Shown here piece by piece: positions 16,426-23,647 of a DNA stretch of 24,097 bases. The notes under the pieces are model-generated. The model made no database searches. It saw only the letters and a program-made list of their open reading frames with translations, and was not told the DNA's origin. The position numbers and the translations under genes are program-made. The stretch's first letter is position 1. The number at the start of each line of letters is the position of its first letter. Source of the DNA: JACQAI01 sp035507915 (GTDB lineage: Bacteria; Pseudomonadota; Alphaproteobacteria; Elsterales; Elsteraceae). The stretch is from NCBI GenBank assembly GCA_035507915.1, contig DATJNS010000189.1:1-24097 (forward strand). The letters run 5' to 3'.

Positions 16426-17278
16426 GACCGAACAACCCGGTCGGCTTCACGGCCAGGATCAGGACCATCGGCGCGTAGAGCGTGAAGTACGAGATCTCCG
16501 GGAACAGCGCCTTGCCGAAATTGTCGGCGAGCCCGACCAGGAGCGCGCCGATTGCGGCTCCCGTCAGGCTGCCCATGCCGCCGATGATCACGACCGCGAA
16601 GGCGAGCGGCAGGATCTCGAAATCGAGCCCCGGATAGACGCCGAGGAAGGCGCCGCCGATCACGCCGCCGAGCGCCGCGAGGAACGCGCCGAGTGCGAAG
16701 ATCAGCATCGAGATGCGCGCGGTGTCGATGCCGATGCCGCGCGCCATCTGGGCGTCGTCGACGGTGGCGCGCACGGCCGCGCCCATGCGCGTCTTCTCCA
16801 TGGCGAGCCACAGCGCCAGGCCGATCGCGGCCGCCATGCCGATCATGAACACGCGGTAGAGCGGCAGATGCAGTCCGCCGACCACGACGCTCTGCGTCAA
16901 GGCGGCGGGCGGGTTGATGTCCATGTTGTTGCCGCCCCAGATGTCGAGCGCGGCCTGCTGGAACAGGAACGCGAAGCCGACCGTGAGCAGCACCTGGCGC
17001 AGCGGATCGAAGCCGAGCGCGCGCAGGAAGACGCGCTCCATCAGCAGGCCGACGACCGCGATCGCCAGCGCGGCGACCGGCAGCGCGAGCGCCCACGAGC
17101 CGGTCGTGTTGATCACCGACAGCGCGACGTAGCCGCCGAGCAGGAAATAGGAGCCGTGCGACAGATTGACGATGCGCATGACGCCGAAGATCAGCGACAA
17201 CCCGCTCGCCACCAGGAACAGGAGCGCGCCGTACGAGATGCCGTTGAAGGCCTGGATCAACCAGAACTGCGCGCCCAC
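16418..17278 (-). CDS. livH: Liv-type ABC importer, permease LivH
   Basis: The 286-residue permease has about eight hydrophobic helices. The N-terminal part, with FNGISYGALLFLVASGLSLI and MRIVNLSHGSYFLLGGY, is the hallmark of LivH; AVRATVDDAQMARGIGID is the cytoplasmic ATPase-contact loop. It is the first gene of livHMKGF. The start is the GTG at 17278, supported by GGGGAGG seven to eight bases upstream; no in-frame ATG gives a full first helix. The 191-base divergent gap upstream separates it from an LLM gene and contains an inverted repeat (17311-17340) and a tandem repeat (17377-17424), both candidate control sites. Confidence 0.95.
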   Translation of the reverse strand: MGAQFWLIQAFNGISYGALLFLVASGLSLIFGVMRIVNLSHGSYFLLGGYVALSVINTTGSWALALPVAALAIAVVGLLMERVFLRALGFDPLRQVLLTVGFAFLFQQAALDIWGGNNMDINPPAALTQSVVVGGLHLPLYRVFMIGMAAAIGLALWLAMEKTRMGAAVRATVDDAQMARGIGIDTARISMLIFALGAFLAALGGVIGGAFLGVYPGLDFEILPLAFAVVIIGGMGSLTGAAIGALLVGLADNFGKALFPEISYFTLYAPMVLILAVKPTGLFGRE

Positions 17279-17310
17279 CGGTGTCCTCCCCGGGGCGGAG
17301 ATTAGCTATT

Positions 17311-17340
17311 GTCACCCGGCGCCGGAAGCCCGCGGGTGAC
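17311..17340. promoter_or_regulatory. Inverted repeat upstream of livH
   Basis: GTCACCCG (17311-17318) and CGGGTGAC (17333-17340) are exact inverse 8-base arms separated by 14 bases. They lie just upstream of an AT-rich run (17296-17314, minus strand TGACAATAGCTAATCT), the most likely -10 region of the liv operon, so an operator or activator site is plausible. No matching regulator gene lies in the window. Confidence 0.4.
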
Positions 17341-17376
17341 GGCGTCCGCTTGCGCCACGATCGCGCATCGGACGGG

Positions 17377-17424
17377 CTCTTGCCCCGACCCTTGCCTCAC
17401 CTCTTGCTCCGACTCTTGCCTTTG
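17377..17424. repeat. Four-copy 12-bp tandem repeat in the livH/LLM divergent gap
   Basis: Four units start at 17377, 17389, 17401 and 17413: CTCTTGCCCCGA, CCCTTGCCTCAC, CTCTTGCTCCGA and CTCTTGCCTTTG. The core CTCTTGC is exact in three and has one change in the second. The array ends 45 bases before the ATG of the LLM gene at 17470. Confidence 0.6.
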
Positions 17425-17469
17425 CAATCGCGATGCCGAACGCTGGGCGATCCCGCGCGGAGGTGGTTC

Positions 17470-18522
17470 ATGAAGGTCGGCATCTTCCTCACCAGCCAGC
17501 ACCCGCCGGGCAGCGACATCGTCGCCGGGCTCGAGGGCCAGTACGCGATGACGCGGCTGGCGCGCGACCGCGGCTGGGATGCCGTGGTGACCGGCCAGCA
17601 CTATCTCAGCGAGGGTGTGCGGCAGGTCCAGCTGATCCCGCTCCTGGGCCGGCTCGCCGCCGAGGCCGGCGAGATGACCGGGGTCGCCGGCATCCTGCTC
17701 GCCGGCCTGCACAACCCGGTCGAGGTCGCCGAGTGCATCGCTTCGCTCGATGCGATCTGGCGCGGCAATTTCGTGTTCGGCATCGGCCTCGGCTATCGCG
17801 ACGTCGAGTTCGACGCCTTCAAGGTGCCGCGCGGCCAGCGCGTGCGCCGCTTCGAGCAATGCATCGAGGTGGTGCGCCGCCTGTGGACCGAGGACAAGGT
17901 CACGGTCGACAATGATGTCTGCACCTTGAACGGCGTGACCCTGACGGCGCGGCCGGTGCAAAAGCCGCATCCGCCGATCTGGGTCGCCGCCAACAGCGAC
18001 GAGGCGGTGCGCCGCGCCGCGCGCATCGGCGACACCTGGTTCATCAACCCGCACGCGACCACCGCGACGATCAAGGGCCAGATGGCGCACTACCGCGCAG
18101 AGCTCGCGCGCGTCGGCAAGCCGTTCCCGCGCGAGCTGCCGTTCTTCAAGGAGATCTTCTGCGCCAAGGACCGGGCGAGCGCGCTCGAGATGGCCGCGCC
18201 CTACCTGGGCGAGAAGTACAAGACCTATGCGAACTGGGGCCAGGACCAGGTGCTGCCGGGCAAGGACTCGTTCCGCCAGCCGTTCGAGGAATTGCTGCGC
18301 GACCGCTTCATCATCGGCAGCCCGGACGACTGCTACGAGCAGCTGCGCCCGTGCTGGGAGCAGGTCGGCTCGAATTTCCTGGTGCTGCGCACCCACTGGA
18401 GCGGCATGCCGGTCAGCCACTCGCTGTCGAGCATGCGCCTGATCAGCGACGCCCTGATCCCGGCGCTCAGGAAGCTCACCCCCACCCTAACCCTCCCCCG
18501 CAAGGGGGGAGGGGATAGTTGA
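17470..18522 (+). CDS. LLM-class flavin-dependent oxidoreductase 2
   Basis: The 350-residue protein has the luciferase-like TIM barrel: MKVGIFLTSQHPPG at strand 1, VTGQHYLSE at the active-site position where others have E-H-H, the flavin-binding IWRGNFVFGIGLGYRDVEF near residue 100, and KPHPPIWVAANSDEAVRRAAR near residue 165. It should oxidise a small substrate with FMN or F420. The start at 17470 has GGAGGT five bases upstream. The last 14 or so residues (TPTLTLPRKGGGDS) are encoded by a family C repeat, so the ancestral protein probably ended near LRKL (about base 18478). It is divergent from livH, which suggests joint control with the importer, and the next LLM gene follows after 90 bases. 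Confidence 0.92.
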   Translation: MKVGIFLTSQHPPGSDIVAGLEGQYAMTRLARDRGWDAVVTGQHYLSEGVRQVQLIPLLGRLAAEAGEMTGVAGILLAGLHNPVEVAECIASLDAIWRGNFVFGIGLGYRDVEFDAFKVPRGQRVRRFEQCIEVVRRLWTEDKVTVDNDVCTLNGVTLTARPVQKPHPPIWVAANSDEAVRRAARIGDTWFINPHATTATIKGQMAHYRAELARVGKPFPRELPFFKEIFCAKDRASALEMAAPYLGEKYKTYANWGQDQVLPGKDSFRQPFEELLRDRFIIGSPDDCYEQLRPCWEQVGSNFLVLRTHWSGMPVSHSLSSMRLISDALIPALRKLTPTLTLPRKGGGDS

Positions 18523-18580
18523 GCGAGTGGTATCCATCCCACTCCCTCCCCCTTGAGGGGGAGGGTTGGGGTGGGGGGTG
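18477..18580. repeat. Palindromic repeat, family C, overlapping a gene end
   Basis: The ends CACCCCCACCCTAACCCTCC and the C/G-run mirror GGGTTGGGGTGGGGGGTG are inverted copies. Two perfect 9-bp hairpins lie inside: CCCTCCCCC-GCAA-GGGGGAGGG region (18491-18513) and CCCTCCCCC-TTGA-GGGGGAGGG (18544-18565). The first lies in the coding end of the upstream LLM gene and contains its stop codon area; the second lies in the gap before the next LLM gene. Confidence 0.85.
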
Positions 18581-18612
18581 TCTCGCCGCGTGCTGAAACT
18601 GAGGAGGCCATC

Positions 18613-19491
18613 ATGAAGCTCGGCAAGCTCGGCGTATGGGCGTCGCTCGACGGGTTGAGCGCGGCGGACGCGGCGTCGTTCGCCAAGCGCGTCGAGCAAC
18701 GCGGCTATGCGGCCTTGTGGACGCCCGAGAGCCGCGGCCGCAACGTGATCGCGAGCGCGGCCTGGCTGCTCGCCAACACCGAGCGCCTGGTCGTCGCGTC
18801 GGGCATCGCCAACATCTACGCGCGCGACGCCATGGCGATGGCGAATGGCCAGCGCGGCCTCGCCGAGCAGTCCGGCGGCCGCTTCCTGCTCGGGCTCGGC
18901 GTGTCGCACGTGCCGATGGTCGCGACCCTGCGCGGCCATCAGTACGGCGCGCCGGTGCCGACCATGCGGCGCTATCTCGAGGCGATGAAGGCCGCGCCCT
19001 ACCAGGCGCCGGCGCCGGCCGAGCCGCCGCCGACCGTGCTGGCCGCGCTCGGACCCAAGATGCTCGCGCTCGCCGCGACCGCCGCCGACGGCGCGCATCC
19101 CTACAACGTGACGCCCGAGCACACCGCGGAGGCGCGCCGCATCCTCGGGCCGAGCAAGCTCCTGTGCCCCGAGCAGATGGTGCTGCTCGAGACCGACGCC
19201 GCGAAGGCGCGCGCCGGCGCGCGTGCCGCGCTGGCGAGCTATCTCGCGCTCGAGAACTACGTCAACAACTGGCGCCGGCTCGGCTTCGGCGATGCGGATT
19301 TTTCCGGCGGCGGGTCGGACCGGCTGATCGACGCCACGATCGCGTGGGGCGACGAGACGGCGATCCGCAAGCGCATCCAGGCGCACTGGGACGCCGGCGC
19401 CGACCACGTCTGCGTCCAGCCGCTGCCGCCCGACGGCGCGCGGCTCAAGCTCGACGAGCGCATCCTCGATCTGCTGGCGCCGGCGGGTTGA
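18613..19491 (+). CDS. LLM-class oxidoreductase 3 (TIGR03620-like, possibly F420-dependent)
   Basis: The 292-residue protein is a short luciferase-like barrel: GKLGVWASLDGLSAADA at the start, RGYAALWTPESRGRN, VASGIANIYARDAMAMA, SGGRFLLGLGVSH as the flavin/F420 phosphate loop, and GADHVCVQPLP near the end. This order and length resemble the TIGR03620 group, which was defined by co-occurrence with F420 synthesis, mostly in actinobacteria. The assignment to that group is by eye. The start at 18613 has GAGGAGG five bases upstream. It follows LLM 2 on the same strand across a repeat, and its stop is 13 bases from the convergent FAD-oxidoreductase stop. Confidence 0.88.
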   Translation: MKLGKLGVWASLDGLSAADAASFAKRVEQRGYAALWTPESRGRNVIASAAWLLANTERLVVASGIANIYARDAMAMANGQRGLAEQSGGRFLLGLGVSHVPMVATLRGHQYGAPVPTMRRYLEAMKAAPYQAPAPAEPPPTVLAALGPKMLALAATAADGAHPYNVTPEHTAEARRILGPSKLLCPEQMVLLETDAAKARAGARAALASYLALENYVNNWRRLGFGDADFSGGGSDRLIDATIAWGDETAIRKRIQAHWDAGADHVCVQPLPPDGARLKLDERILDLLAPAG

Positions 19492-19504
19492 GCGGGTCCG
19501 CGCG

Positions 19505-20827
19505 TCAGCGGGCCGGGCGCACGTAGCCGCGGCCGAGGTCGAGCCGGTCGAGCGCGCGATAGAGCGCGAGCAGCGCGCCGACCGCCAGCGGCGCGACCGG
19601 CTTGACGGCGAGCGGCTGCAGCGGCGTCAGCGGCAGAATCAATTCGTGCTCGGGACGGCCGAGCACGCGACGCGCCGCGTCGCGGCCGAGCAGCGTGCCG
19701 AATGCGATGCCGCGACCGTTGAGGCCGACCGCCGCGATCACGCCTGGTGCCAACGCGTGCACGTGCGGGTACTGGTCGGCCGTCATGCCGACCCAGCCGG
19801 CCGACCAGCCTTCCCACGCGAGCGTGCCGAGCTGCGGATAGACCTGGCGGATGCGTTGCGCCGCCTTGGCGACCGGCGGCGCCGCGCGCATGTCGAACGG
19901 CGGGCCGTCGACGCTGACCTGCAGGCGGCCGTCGGCGCGCACCCGGATGCCCGAATAGAGCCGCCGCGTGTCGGTCATCGACTGGCCGCCGGGCAGCACG
20001 GTGCGGCGCAGATTGTCGGTCAGAAGCGCGCTGGTCAGCGAGTAGCCGCGCAACGGTATGATCGAGCGGCGCAGCCCCGGCCACAGATCGTCGGTGTAGG
20101 CGTCGGTCGCGAGCACGACGTGCTCGGCCTCGACCGCGCCGCGTGCGGTCGTCACGGTCCACCGCGCGTCGGCGCGCGCGATCGCGACGGCGCGGCTGTC
20201 CTCGAACAGACGCGCGCCCGCGGCGAGCGCGGCGCGTGCCAGGCCGCGCGCATAGGCGAGCGGGTTGAGCGTGCCGCCGCGCGGCTCGTGGAGCACCGCG
20301 GGGTAGTAGCGGCTGCCGGTCAGAAGCTCGGCCGCCGCGTCGGTCTCGAGCGCGACCGGCGCGCCGCGCGCCTGCCAGAAGCGCGCCTGGCGCTCGAGCG
20401 CGGCGGCCGCCTTCGGCGTGTGCGCGGCGAACAAGAGGCCTTGCTTGGCGGCGTCGCACGCGATGGCGTGCTTGGCGATCAGCGCGAACACGAGATCGGG
20501 TCCGCCGGCCAGCGCGTCGATCAGGCGCTCGCCGCACTCGGGCCCGAAGGTCGCGAGCACGTGGTCGTGGCCGTGCTTGGCGTAGGGTACGACCTGACCG
20601 AACGCGCGCCCCGAGCCGCCCCAGCCGACCTCGCGCGCCTCCAGCACGACCGCGCCGACGCCGGCTTCCGCCAGATGCAGCGCCGTCGAGAGACCGGTGT
20701 AGCCGCCGCCGACGATGACGACGTCGGCGCGGATGCGCTCGGCGAGCGGCGGCGCCTGCAGCGCGGGCGGCGCGCTCTCGGCGTAGGTTGCCGGCACCGG
20801 CGTCGGATCGTCGACGGGCGAGCTCAC
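19505..20827 (-). CDS. FAD-dependent amine/amino-acid oxidoreductase (DAO family, PuuB-like)
   Basis: The 440-residue protein has the FAD dinucleotide-binding motif VVIVGGGYTGLS (GxGxxG at Gly40-Gly45) ending with the ribose-binding Glu63 in VVLEARE. The segments GWGGSGRAFGQ, RGGTLNPLAYARGLA, VVLATDAYTDDLWPGL and GLNGRGIAFGTLLGRDAA are typical of the DAO family related to gamma-glutamylputrescine oxidase. It should oxidise a secondary or primary amine, passing electrons to FAD and then oxygen. The GTG at 20827 is chosen because no upstream ATG fits and it lies 25 bases after the LLM stop at 20853; a weak GGCGGGGA box precedes it. It is the last gene of the minus-strand PPOX-ABM-LLM-LLM-FAD set. 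The amine substrate is not known. Confidence 0.9.
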   Translation of the reverse strand: MSSPVDDPTPVPATYAESAPPALQAPPLAERIRADVVIVGGGYTGLSTALHLAEAGVGAVVLEAREVGWGGSGRAFGQVVPYAKHGHDHVLATFGPECGERLIDALAGGPDLVFALIAKHAIACDAAKQGLLFAAHTPKAAAALERQARFWQARGAPVALETDAAAELLTGSRYYPAVLHEPRGGTLNPLAYARGLARAALAAGARLFEDSRAVAIARADARWTVTTARGAVEAEHVVLATDAYTDDLWPGLRRSIIPLRGYSLTSALLTDNLRRTVLPGGQSMTDTRRLYSGIRVRADGRLQVSVDGPPFDMRAAPPVAKAAQRIRQVYPQLGTLAWEGWSAGWVGMTADQYPHVHALAPGVIAAVGLNGRGIAFGTLLGRDAARRVLGRPEHELILPLTPLQPLAVKPVAPLAVGALLALYRALDRLDLGRGYVRPAR

Positions 20828-20852
20828 GTCCCCGCCGTTCCGCCAACCGCGG

Positions 20853-21803
20853 CTAGACCGCGGCGGCCTTGACGGGCTTGGGCCAGCGCGCCGCGACCTG
20901 CGGCAGCACCTGCTCGATCAGGCGGCGCGTCTGGGCGAGCACGGCGGTGTCGCCGCGCGCGACCGGGCGCAGCACGAACTTGGAGACGCCGGCGTCGACG
21001 TATTCGGCGATGCGCCGCACGATGTCGTCGGCGTCGCCGACCGCGACGTAGGCGCGGCCGTCGCGGCCGGTGCGCTTCTGATAGGCCGCCAGCACACGAT
21101 CGAGCGCCGGGTCGTCGGGCTTGCCGAAGAAGAAGGGGAAGCCCGAGCCGTAATGGTCGTCGTCGATCCGGCGGCCGGCCTCGGCGGCGGCGACCTTGAT
21201 CGCCGCCACCACTTTGGCGGCCTGCTCGGGCGTCTCGGGCCCGGCCTGCCAGCCGGTGCCGAGCCGCGCGGTGCGCCGGATCGCCGCCTCGGACGAGCCG
21301 CCGATCCACATCGGCAGGTCGGGTTGCACCGGCTTCGGCATGATCGAGGCGCCGGTCAGCTTGTAGTGCGCGCCGTCGAAGTCGACGGCGTCCTCGCGCC
21401 ACAGGCGACGGATGATCTCGAGGCCCTCGTCGGTCTTGCGGCCGCGCGCCTTGGTGTCGACGTTGAGGGCCTGCCATTCCGGCGCGATCGGGCTGCCGAC
21501 GCCGAACGCCGGCAGCAGCCGGCCTTCCGACAGCACGTCGATGGTGGCGCACTGCTTGGCGGCGAGCACGGGATCGCGCAGCGCCAGCGACAGCACGTTC
21601 ATGCCGAACTTCATGCGGCGCGTGCGGCCGGCCAGCGCGGCGATCGCGGTCATGCACTCGAGATGCGGCTCGCGGCTGACCACGCGGTCGGTCTGCCACA
21701 GCGAGTCGGCGCCGCCGGTCTCGCACAGATCGACCCAGCGCCAGTAGCCGGCGGCGGTGTCGAACGGGAACTCCTGCAGGCCGAGGCCGACCGCGACCGT
21801 CAT
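20853..21803 (-). CDS. LLM-class flavin/F420-dependent oxidoreductase 4
   Basis: The 316-residue protein is a luciferase-like barrel: VGLGLQEFPFDTAAGYW, ADSLWQTDRVVSREPHLE near residue 35, RRMKFGMNVLSLALRDPVLAAKQ, LSEGRLLPAFGVGS as the phosphate loop near residue 95, and DLPMWIGGSSEAAIRRTARLG. These segments are conserved in F420- or FMN-dependent members; the substrate is unknown. The ATG at 21803 lies 10 bases past the stop of LLM 5 (21814), and the next gene, an FAD oxidoreductase, starts 25 bases on, so the three genes form one unit. Length and motif spacing are normal. Confidence 0.9.
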   Translation of the reverse strand: MTVAVGLGLQEFPFDTAAGYWRWVDLCETGGADSLWQTDRVVSREPHLECMTAIAALAGRTRRMKFGMNVLSLALRDPVLAAKQCATIDVLSEGRLLPAFGVGSPIAPEWQALNVDTKARGRKTDEGLEIIRRLWREDAVDFDGAHYKLTGASIMPKPVQPDLPMWIGGSSEAAIRRTARLGTGWQAGPETPEQAAKVVAAIKVAAAEAGRRIDDDHYGSGFPFFFGKPDDPALDRVLAAYQKRTGRDGRAYVAVGDADDIVRRIAEYVDAGVSKFVLRPVARGDTAVLAQTRRLIEQVLPQVAARWPKPVKAAAV

Positions 21804-21813
21804 GGCAGGCGCC

Positions 21814-22650
21814 TCACTTCACCAGCGGCGTGTATTTGTCGATCGTGCGCAGAATCTCGTCGCGGCTGAGATCGGGCACGTCGAACAGCACGCGCTGGAT
21901 GCCGGCGGCGCGGTACGCGTCGAGCGCGGCCTTGTCGGTCGGCGCGCGGAACACCGTGATCTGCAAGGTCTTGGGGTCGCGCTTGACGGCCTCGGCGGCC
22001 TTGCGCAGGCGATCGACCGCGCCCTGCGGCGTGAAGCCGGCGATCGGCCGCGGGAACCAGCCGTCGCAGAACTCGACGACGCGCTTCAGCGTGTGCTCGG
22101 TCTCGCCGCCGTGCAGGATCGGCGGATGCGGCCGCTGCGCCGGCTTGGGCCAGCTCCACACCTTGTCGAAATTCACGTACTGGCCGTGGAACTCGGCCTC
22201 GTCCTCAGTCCACAGCGCCTTCATGGCGAGCACGCGCTCGCGCAGCAGCTTGAAGCGCGTGCCGTACTCGGCGCCGTGGTTCTCCATCTCCTCGCGGTTC
22301 CAGCCGCCGCCGATGCCGAACACGAAGCGGCCGCCCGACAGCTGGTCGAGGCTGGCGATCGACTTCGCGGTCACGATCGGGTCGTGCTGCGGCACCAGGC
22401 AGATGCCGGTGCCGAGCTTGATCCGCTTGGTCGCGGCCGCGGCGAACGCCAGGCCGACGAAGGGGTCGTGGGTGTGGATGTAGCGCTTGGGCAGCTCGCC
22501 GCCGGCCGGGAAGGGCGTCTTGCGGCTGACCGGGATGTGCGTGTGCTCGCAGAAGAACAGCGACTCGAAGCCGCGCTCCTCGAGCGTGCGCGCGAGCTCG
22601 GCCGGCTCGATGCCGTAGTGCACCGGAAAATAGAACACGCCGACGTCCAT
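21814..22650 (-). CDS. LLM-class oxidoreductase 5 (TIGR03619-like, possibly F420-dependent)
   Basis: The 278-residue protein begins MDVGVFYFPVHYGIEPAELAR and continues with ERGFESLFFCEHTHIP, KRIKLGTGICLVPQHDPIVTAKS, LSGGRFVFGIGGGWNREEMENHG and RPHPPILHGGETEHTLKRVVEF. The FCEHTHIP segment and the GGGWNREEMENHG loop are strong signatures of the TIGR03619 LLM group, which was defined by association with F420. It could also bind FMN. The start at 22650 is supported by GAGAGGAG upstream. A family A repeat lies in the 102-base gap between it and the ABM gene upstream, and LLM 4 follows after 10 bases. Confidence 0.91.
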   Translation of the reverse strand: MDVGVFYFPVHYGIEPAELARTLEERGFESLFFCEHTHIPVSRKTPFPAGGELPKRYIHTHDPFVGLAFAAAATKRIKLGTGICLVPQHDPIVTAKSIASLDQLSGGRFVFGIGGGWNREEMENHGAEYGTRFKLLRERVLAMKALWTEDEAEFHGQYVNFDKVWSWPKPAQRPHPPILHGGETEHTLKRVVEFCDGWFPRPIAGFTPQGAVDRLRKAAEAVKRDPKTLQITVFRAPTDKAALDAYRAAGIQRVLFDVPDLSRDEILRTIDKYTPLVK

Positions 22651-22670
22651 GGTGGGGCTCCTCTCTCACT

Positions 22671-22744
22671 CGTCATTGCGAGGCGCGCAGCGACGAAGCA
22701 ATCCAGACCGCCCGCTGGATTGCTTCGCTGCGCTCGCAATGACG
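22671..22744. repeat. REP-like palindrome, family A, copy 2
   Basis: CGTCATTGCGAG (22671-22682) and CTCGCAATGACG (22733-22744) are perfect inverted ends identical to those of the copy at 6851-6933. Inside, GAAGCAATCCAG pairs with CTGGATTGCTTC. It fills most of the gap between the ABM gene (stop 22753) and LLM 5 (start 22650). Confidence 0.88.
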
Positions 22745-22752
22745 AGACACGA

Positions 22753-23061
22753 TCACGCGGGCGACAGGATGTGGATCTTGCGCTCGACCAGCATGTCCTT
22801 GACCTTGGCGGCGTAGGTCGCCATGTGGGGCGCCTTCATGTGGGCCTGCAGCGCCTCCCAGCTCTCCCACTTCTCGACGATCACCGCCGTGTTGGCGCCC
22901 ATCTTGGTCTGCGCCGGATGCTCGACCGCGGCGTCGATCGTCGGGCCGTACTCGATGCAGCCCTTCTCGGCGTGCACGTTCGGCATGTTGGCGTGGAACT
23001 CCTTGAGGAAGGCGTCGCGCATGCCCGGCTTCACGGTGATGACGGCGAGTACGTGGATCAT
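22753..23061 (-). CDS. ABM-fold putative quinol/antibiotic-biosynthesis-type monooxygenase
   Basis: The 102-residue protein is a single dimeric alpha+beta (ferredoxin-like) ABM domain similar to YgiN. It has an N-terminal strand MIHVLAVITVKPG, the helix FLKEFHANMPNVHAEKGCIEY, the strand TAVIVEKWESWEALQAH and the helix containing His74 and His79 (QAHMKAPHMATY), which is the typical active-site region. Members oxidise quinols or polyphenols without a cofactor, or degrade haem; the function here is open. The start at 23061 has AGGGAG upstream. The upstream PPOX gene stops at 23087, 25 bases away. A second, longer ABM protein starts at 23648 on the other strand. Confidence 0.86.
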   Translation of the reverse strand: MIHVLAVITVKPGMRDAFLKEFHANMPNVHAEKGCIEYGPTIDAAVEHPAQTKMGANTAVIVEKWESWEALQAHMKAPHMATYAAKVKDMLVERKIHILSPA

Positions 23062-23086
23062 CGGTGCATCTCCCTTGCCTGTTTCG

Positions 23087-23587
23087 TCATAGCACGGATC
23101 GGTCGGCGAGGTCGCCCCAGCTGGTCGCGCGCGCGATCCGCACGGCGATCACCGGCAGATCGGCGAGCCGCATGGCGGCGTATTGCGGATAACGCGCGAC
23201 CAGGAGCGCCTGCGCGGCGTCGTGCTCCGCGCCGTCCGCCAGGATCTCGGCGGCGCCGCGCAGCATGACCCAGCCGAGCCGCGTCCAGTCCTCGTCCCAG
23301 CGGTCGACCACGACCGCGACCGCCGGGTTCTCGGCGATGTTGGCGAGACGTTTCAGAGGCCGCGCGTGTTTGAGAGCGCTCGCGCCTTCGGCTGCCGCTG
23401 GTTTTGCGCTCGCGCCTTCGGCTGCCGCGCGTTTCGGCTTCTCGTCGATCGTGATGTAGAGCGTGTCGTCGGCGACGGCGTAGCACACCGGCACGACGTG
23501 CGGCGCGCCCTGGCGGTCGGCGGTCGCCAGGCGGCCGACGCGCTGGCGCGCCAGGAAGTCGCGTGCGGGTTGGGACAGGATCGCCAT
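23087..23587 (-). CDS. PPOX-fold flavin/F420-binding protein (TIGR03668-like) with repeat insertion
   Basis: The 166-residue protein has the split-barrel flavin-binding fold. The core RVGRLATADRQGAPHVVPVCYA, DDTLYITIDEKPKR and LKRLANIAENPAVAVVVDRWDEDW match the TIGR03668 group, which includes mycobacterial F420-binding proteins and is defined by co-occurrence with F420. Residues 54-76 between KPKR and PLKRL are extra by recall of the family and consist of two copies of AAAEGASA plus linker, encoded by a 23-bp repeat. The start at 23587 has only a weak ribosome binding site; it lies 60 bases from the divergent ABM gene. It may bind FMN, F420 or haem. Same-strand genes downstream are the ABM monooxygenase and two LLM oxidoreductases. 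Confidence 0.85.
   Translation of the reverse strand: MAILSQPARDFLARQRVGRLATADRQGAPHVVPVCYAVADDTLYITIDEKPKRAAAEGASAKPAAAEGASALKHARPLKRLANIAENPAVAVVVDRWDEDWTRLGWVMLRGAAEILADGAEHDAAQALLVARYPQYAAMRLADLPVIAVRIARATSWGDLADRSVL
23360..23428 (-). repeat. In-frame short tandem repeat insertion in the PPOX-fold gene
   Basis: GCGCTCGCGCCTTCGGCTGC with its next three bases (23 bases in all) occurs identically at 23376-23398 and 23406-23428, period 30 bases. Being a multiple of three, it adds residues AAAEGASAKP and AAAEGASA to a surface loop without breaking the frame. The insertion covers codons 54-76. Confidence 0.75.
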
Positions 23588-23647
23588 GGTGACGCTAGGA
23601 TGAGAGCACCAACGCCCGCCAAGGGCCAGTCGAAGGGGAGGCAACCC

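Noticed and set aside
18333..18686. 117-codon minus-strand frame
   Set aside because: It is made of the family C repeat and the antisense of an LLM gene; the PPTPTLPLKGEG-type peptide is a typical repeat artefact.
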